Below, piece after piece: positions 60,391 through 64,000 of a stretch of 64,000 bases of DNA. This DNA comes from Acidothermus sp. (lineage in GTDB: Bacteria > Actinomycetota > Actinomycetes > Acidothermales > Acidothermaceae): assembly GCA_023512015.1 (NCBI GenBank), contig JAIMAI010000009.1:1-64000 (forward strand), in the 5' to 3' direction. Below the pieces are notes generated by a model. That model worked only from the letters and a program-made list of their open reading frames with translations, did no database searches and was not told the origin of the DNA. A program made the translations under genes and the position numbers. Positions within the stretch are counted from its first letter, which is position 1. Each line of letters starts with the position of its first letter.

Positions 60391-60960
60391 GTGGCATCGA
60401 CCGCTCCGGCCCGCGCGGCCCGGCGATCCGCAGCACCCGGCGCATCGCCCGTCGTCCGACAACGCTTGCTGGCAAAGGTGGCCTCCCGTCTGGAGGAGGA
60501 TCCCCAACACGTCGCCCCGATTCTCCGGCTCATCGCCGAGCCCGACGTCGTCCCGCCGCGTGAGCGCCTCTCGGGGGAAGCAAAGGAGATCAATACGCGT
60601 CGGCTTGCCGCACGGAGGGCGGCTTTCATCGAAGGTGCCTTCAGCGGCCGACAAGTCCGCGAATTGCTCGGCGGGGTGAGCCGTCAGGCCGTACATCAGA
60701 AGACCCAGGCCGGCCGGCTGCTCGCGGTTCGCTACGGCAACACCACGTGGTTCCCGAAGTGGCAGTTCACCGCGGACGGGCGCATCCTTCCCCGACTGGG
60801 GGAACTACTCGCCGTCCTCCCCGCGGATCCGCTGGCGGCGGACGCCCTGATGCGGACCCCGCTGCCGGAGGAGAAAGGCCGCAGCCCGGCCGACCTGCTG
60901 CGCCGCGGCCGCTTCGACCGCGCGCTGCACTACGCTGCCACCGCCGGCGGAGACCGCTGA
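60391..60960 (+). CDS. Antitoxin of an Xre/MbcA-type RES toxin-antitoxin pair
   Basis: A 189-residue protein. An N-terminal Ala/Arg-rich tail precedes a helix-turn-helix-like region (VRELLGGVSRQAVHQKTQAG) and a C-terminal MbcA/ParS/Xre-type region ending SPADLLRRGRFDRALHYAA, a typical signature of antitoxins paired with RES toxins. GTG 60391 has GGGAG upstream. The toxin gene begins 4 nt after its stop. By family knowledge it should bind and mask the toxin and repress the operon. Confidence 0.8.
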   Translation: MASTAPARAARRSAAPGASPVVRQRLLAKVASRLEEDPQHVAPILRLIAEPDVVPPRERLSGEAKEINTRRLAARRAAFIEGAFSGRQVRELLGGVSRQAVHQKTQAGRLLAVRYGNTTWFPKWQFTADGRILPRLGELLAVLPADPLAADALMRTPLPEEKGRSPADLLRRGRFDRALHYAATAGGDR

Positions 60961-60964
60961 TCAC

Positions 60965-61561
60965 GTGCGCCGAGCCGCTCCGCCGTCCCGTTGGCCCAAT
61001 CCGCGCTTGCGCCGGACCCGGCGGTTGTGGTTCCGGCTGGATCGCACCCACCCCAGGGAGTGGAGCTGGGAGCCGCATCCTCGGCCCCGTTGGCGGTTCG
61101 ACAGCCCGAGCGGGCGGTACCGAATCCGGTACGCGGCGAGCTCGCTGCGGGGCATGCTGCGCGAAGCCTTCGACCCCGAACGCCACATTCCGCGGGATGC
61201 CCTCGACCGCTGGGTGGTGGCGGTACGCCTACGCGGTCCGGTGGTCGATTTACGCACCGACGACACCCTCGACGCGCTCGGATGCGACGACCGAATCAAC
61301 ACCAGCCGCGAGCCGCAGATCTGGGACTACGCCCAGCGGATCGGGGATCTGGTGTGGGAGACGTTCGAGTCGGCGCGGAGCGGAGTGCCGGGCATCGTCT
61401 ACCGGTCCCGCACGACGCCGCAACACAACGTCAACGTCGCTTTCTTCGCCTCGTCGCTCGCTGAGGTCGCCTGGGTGCGCCGTTTGGCCGACATGCCGGA
61501 GCTGCTGGACGTCGCGATCCGCGGGGACGGTTTCACCGTGGATCTGCCCGAGGAGTGGTGA
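60965..61561 (+). CDS. RES-domain toxin
   Basis: A 198-residue RES protein. RES toxins (for example MbcT) break down NAD+ and arrest growth. The expected residues are visible: Arg in WFRLDRTHP, the YRIRYAASSLRGMLREAF region with its Glu, the DLRTDD segment and Ser in GIVYRSRTTPQHNVNVAFF. The GTG start 4 nt after the antitoxin stop implies translational coupling. The basic N-terminal ~20 residues are non-conserved. The gene appears intact. Confidence 0.85.
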   Translation: MRRAAPPSRWPNPRLRRTRRLWFRLDRTHPREWSWEPHPRPRWRFDSPSGRYRIRYAASSLRGMLREAFDPERHIPRDALDRWVVAVRLRGPVVDLRTDDTLDALGCDDRINTSREPQIWDYAQRIGDLVWETFESARSGVPGIVYRSRTTPQHNVNVAFFASSLAEVAWVRRLADMPELLDVAIRGDGFTVDLPEEW

Positions 61562-61575
61562 TTCCTCGTCTTCCG

Positions 61576-62298
61576 TCACGCGGTGGCCCGCGCGGACTGG
61601 CCGCCCTCCGCAGCCACGAAGACGTGAGCGGCGGCCGCGCGGTCCAACACGACGGCGTCCGGGTCGTGGCCGAGACGGACCGCTCCGCCGGCCTCCCGGG
61701 TCATCGGAACCGGGGCCCCGGGCCGCACGCCGGCCCGGCGGAGCCGCCCGAGCATCTGCGGGTCCGTCTGCAACGGCTCACCGATCCGTCGGACGACGAC
61801 CACGCCGGCCGCGGCGTCCACCGCAGCAAGCGGGACGAGCCCCGCTCGGAAGGGGATCTCGCGCGGCGGCTCACCGAGTTCGTCCAGCCCGGGAATCGGG
61901 TTGCCGTAAGGGGATTCGGTGGGGTGTCCGAGGAGGTCGAGGAGCCGACGTTCGACCTCGTCGCTGATGACGTGTTCCCAGCGGCAAGCCTCTTCGTGGA
62001 CGAGCTCCCAATCCAACCCGATGACGTCGACCAAGAGGCATTCGGCCAGCCGATGTTTACGCATCACTCGAACCGCGGCGGCCCGCCCCTCCGGGGTGAG
62101 TTCCAGACGACGATCGCCTTCGAGGTGAACCAAGCCGTCGCGTTCCATGCGAGCAACGGTCTGCGACACCGTCGGGACGCTGTGACCGAGCCGCTCGGCG
62201 ATTCGCGCCCGCAGAGGGACGACACCCTCCTCTTCCAATTCGTAGATGGTTCGGAGGTACATCTCGATGGTGTCGATCAGATCATGTGCTTGGTTCAC
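61576..62298 (-). CDS. DtxR/IdeR-family metal-dependent transcriptional regulator
   Basis: A 240-residue regulator with a winged helix (DTIEMYLRTIYELEEEG...RLGHSVPTVSQTVARMERDGLV), a dimerisation and metal-binding domain (HRLAECLLVDVIGLDW, EACRWEHVISDEVERRL) and a C-terminal SH3-like FeoA domain. GTG 62298 was chosen to start just before the helix-turn-helix; a GTG at 62316 is in frame. It lies 56 nt downstream of efeB on the same strand, which fits iron control; a manganese-type role is possible. Confidence 0.9.
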   Translation of the reverse strand: MNQAHDLIDTIEMYLRTIYELEEEGVVPLRARIAERLGHSVPTVSQTVARMERDGLVHLEGDRRLELTPEGRAAAVRVMRKHRLAECLLVDVIGLDWELVHEEACRWEHVISDEVERRLLDLLGHPTESPYGNPIPGLDELGEPPREIPFRAGLVPLAAVDAAAGVVVVRRIGEPLQTDPQMLGRLRRAGVRPGAPVPMTREAGGAVRLGHDPDAVVLDRAAAAHVFVAAEGGQSARATA

Positions 62299-62354
62299 GT
62301 CTCGATTCTCGCGCACCCGACGCAGCTGCGAATGAGTTGCCGCAGTTGCTGCGG

Positions 62355-63593
62355 TCAGCCGAAGAGCTGCGCACCCCAGGTCTGCCCTCCCTTGAGCCCG
62401 GGAGGACAGACGTAAAGGCCGCTTCCGGTGTGCACGAGATATTCCCGGAGCGCGTCGGAGGTGGCGAGTTTGCGCTGGATGGAAACGAAAATCTCCGGAT
62501 CTTTGTGAAAGGAGATGAAGAACAACCCGGCGTCGAGTTCTCCGGTGGTCCCGTCCATGCCGTCGGTGAACGAATAGCCGCGGCGCAACATCCGCACCCC
62601 GTCGTTCTCCTCGGCGCTGGCCAGCCTGATGTGCGCATCACGGGGGATCACCGGCTCGCCACCGCAGGTCGCGGAGAAATCCGGGGGATCGAATTCATCG
62701 CGCCCCGTGAGCGGCGCGCCGCTGACCTTGAACCGCCCGATGACCTGCTCCTGATCCTGCAGCGAATCGCGGTCCCAAGCCTCGATGAGCATCCGGATCC
62801 GACGCACCACCAGGAAAGTACCGCCGACGAGCCACGGCTGATCGGACTCCGTCCCGATCCACACGTACCGGTCGAGCGCTTCGGTCTCGTCGGCTCTGAT
62901 GTTGCGGGTCCCGTCCTTGAATCCCATGAGGTTCCGCGGGGTCTGCTGATCGGCGGTGGTGGACGACGTCCGCCCGAAGCCGAGCTGCACCCACCGCGTC
63001 GTGACCACACCGCGGCCGATCCGGGCCAGGTTGCGGACCGCGTGGAAAGCGACCTGCGGGTCGTCCGCGCAGGCCTGGACGGCGATATCCCCTCCGCTGC
63101 GGAGCGGATCGAGACGGTCGCCGGGGAAAGGCGGCAGCGGTTTCAACGCGGCGGGCCTGCGAGGGCGCAGCGCCGGGTGCGCGAAGAGGCTGGGGCCGTA
63201 TCCGATCGTGATGGTGAGTCGCGAGGGCGGCAGCCCCAGCGCTTCGCCGGTGTCGGACGGCGGCGCTGCCGGGTCGTCGTCCCCCGGACCGACGGGCCGG
63301 CCGGCGGTCATCGCCTCGGCCGCTTCGGTCCAGCGGTCGAGGACGGCGCGGAGTTGGTCGAACGCGGCGGCGTTGACGTCGAACGCCGAGAAGACCAAGC
63401 GGTCCTGGGCGGGGGTGGTGATACCGGCCTGGTGCGGCCCCCGAAACGGGATGCGCTGCGCCGAGGAACCACCGGCCGCAGCGGGGGACGGCGACCCCCA
63501 CAGGCCGAGGGCTGCGCCGGCCGCTCCGCCGCCGGCGAAGGCGCCGGCGATTCCCAGGGTCCCGAGGAAGGCGCGCCGCGAGACGTCGACCAT
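62355..63593 (-). CDS. efeB: Dye-decolorizing peroxidase EfeB of the iron-uptake system
   Basis: A 412-residue haem peroxidase exported by the Tat route: twin Arg in SRRAFLGTLG and a hydrophobic stretch to about residue 35. The Dyp signature GFKDGTRN is present (NLMGFKDGTRNIRADE), with the proximal His in DAHIRLAS and the RRGYSFTDG segment. In EfeUOB systems this protein oxidises ferrous iron or extracts iron from haem. It begins 5 nt after the efeO stop; ATG 63593. Confidence 0.95.
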   Translation of the reverse strand: MVDVSRRAFLGTLGIAGAFAGGGAAGAALGLWGSPSPAAAGGSSAQRIPFRGPHQAGITTPAQDRLVFSAFDVNAAAFDQLRAVLDRWTEAAEAMTAGRPVGPGDDDPAAPPSDTGEALGLPPSRLTITIGYGPSLFAHPALRPRRPAALKPLPPFPGDRLDPLRSGGDIAVQACADDPQVAFHAVRNLARIGRGVVTTRWVQLGFGRTSSTTADQQTPRNLMGFKDGTRNIRADETEALDRYVWIGTESDQPWLVGGTFLVVRRIRMLIEAWDRDSLQDQEQVIGRFKVSGAPLTGRDEFDPPDFSATCGGEPVIPRDAHIRLASAEENDGVRMLRRGYSFTDGMDGTTGELDAGLFFISFHKDPEIFVSIQRKLATSDALREYLVHTGSGLYVCPPGLKGGQTWGAQLFG

Positions 63594-63598
63594 CGCCC

Positions 63599-64000
63599 TC
63601 ACCCGACGAGTGCGGCGACCTGCGAGAGGGGTTCCGCGACGGCGTCCACGTGCTGGGCGATGGCGCGGCGCCCGGCGGTGTCCACCTCGGTGTAGGCGAC
63701 CCAACTTTCCCCGCGGGCGTAGGGAGCCAAAGCCGCCAGGGCCGATTCGAACCGTTGGTCGATGGTCTGCGCCAAGTCCGCGTTCTTGCGGACGAGCAGC
63801 GGGCGGATGGCTTCGTAAGCTTCCTTGGCGCCGTTCAGATTGGCGTCGATGTCGACGAGATCGGTGTGGCTGTAGCGTTCCTCCTCGCCGGTCACCTTGG
63901 TCCGGCCGATCTCGTCGAGCAGTTCGACGGCGCCGTTTGCGATCTGCGCGGGCTGGTAGCGCTGGGTCGTGATCAGGTCGACGAGCCGTCGGACGTCGGC
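63599..64000 (-). CDS. efeO: EfeO-type iron-uptake periplasmic protein (5' end outside window)
   Basis: The last ~133 residues of an EfeO/imelysin-type protein, open to the window edge on the minus strand. Recognisable blocks are RYQPAQIANGAVELLDEI, VTGEEERYSHTDLVDI and NLNGAKEAYEAIRPLL. A GTG inside the frame (63895) is not the true start because the conserved sequence continues upstream. It binds iron for the EfeU permease, whose gene should lie beyond the window. Confidence 0.92.
   Translation of the reverse strand, partial: ADVRRLVDLITTQRYQPAQIANGAVELLDEIGRTKVTGEEERYSHTDLVDIDANLNGAKEAYEAIRPLLVRKNADLAQTIDQRFESALAALAPYARGESWVAYTEVDTAGRRAIAQHVDAVAEPLSQVAALVG

Noticed and set aside
62299-62354. 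Iron box upstream of the DtxR-family gene
   Set aside because: No TTAGG-type palindrome is visible in the 56-bp gap.

Overview
The window is high-GC bacterial DNA with genes packed on both strands. It reads as two unrelated genomic segments joined at about position 6,850. No rRNA, tRNA, CRISPR array, transposase or origin was recognised.

Segment A (1 to about 6,850) holds the 3' end of secE, nusG, a strong hairpin terminator, an oligopeptide-type ABC transporter (binding lipoprotein and two permeases, no ATPase in view), an M23 peptidase and the first 285 codons of a GAF-type protein. NusG does not look actinobacterial, and the genes after it are not the usual rplK-rplA. A Chloroflexota-like source is my best guess, from protein style only.

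Segment B (about 6,850 to 64,000) is consistently actinobacterial: Lsr2, two-repeat ClpC, DisA next to RadA, DUF3180, a DUF2342-type zinc metalloprotease, a short MutY and a mycobacterial-type short ArgA. The gene order resembles Acidothermus/Frankia relatives (inference). It begins inside hemA: the last ~100 codons of glutamyl-tRNA reductase are fused in frame to the segment A GAF protein. This is most simply an assembly chimera.

Layout of segment B. (1) 6.85-15.3 kb: haem genes hemA(3' end)-hemC-cobA/hemD-hemB-HAD phosphatase, chained by 4-bp start/stop overlaps, then two secreted lipoproteins and hemL. (2) 15.3-19.3 kb, minus strand: radA-disA-class III aminotransferase. (3) 19.3-24.5 kb: a 988-residue GT-C-like membrane protein, a cysteine-rich protein and a lipase-maturation-factor-like membrane protein. 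(4) 24.5-27.6 kb: an orphan cheB-cheR-cheW set without CheA or CheY. (5) 27.7-28.7 kb: mutY. (6) 28.6-51.2 kb, all minus strand: dacB, zinc metalloprotease, tilS, hpt, ftsH, folE, MprF-like DUF2156 protein, folP, folB-folK, DUF3180, DUF2520-panC, panD, nadB, nadC, coaX, lysS, argA, lsr2, clpC. This long run joins folate, NAD and CoA precursor synthesis with proteostasis and cell-wall genes; many junctions are ATGA or GTGA overlaps. (7) 51.2-56.6 kb: ppa, an NlpC/P60 hydrolase with a coiled-coil N-terminus, an M16-like pseudo-peptidase with a PH-like tail, and PIN-PhoH. (8) 56.7-60.2 kb: an ABC exporter with a DesKR-type two-component system. (9) 60.4-64.0 kb: an Xre/MbcA-RES toxin-antitoxin pair, a DtxR-family regulator, efeB and the end of efeO.

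The least explained items are the catalytically broken M16 protein with a PH-like tail, the DUF2520-PanC fusion, the orphan chemosensory module with an altered CheB receiver, the cysteine-rich protein at 22.2-23.0 kb, and repeated short perfect tandem duplications at gene boundaries across segment B. I found no convincing wholly new system.
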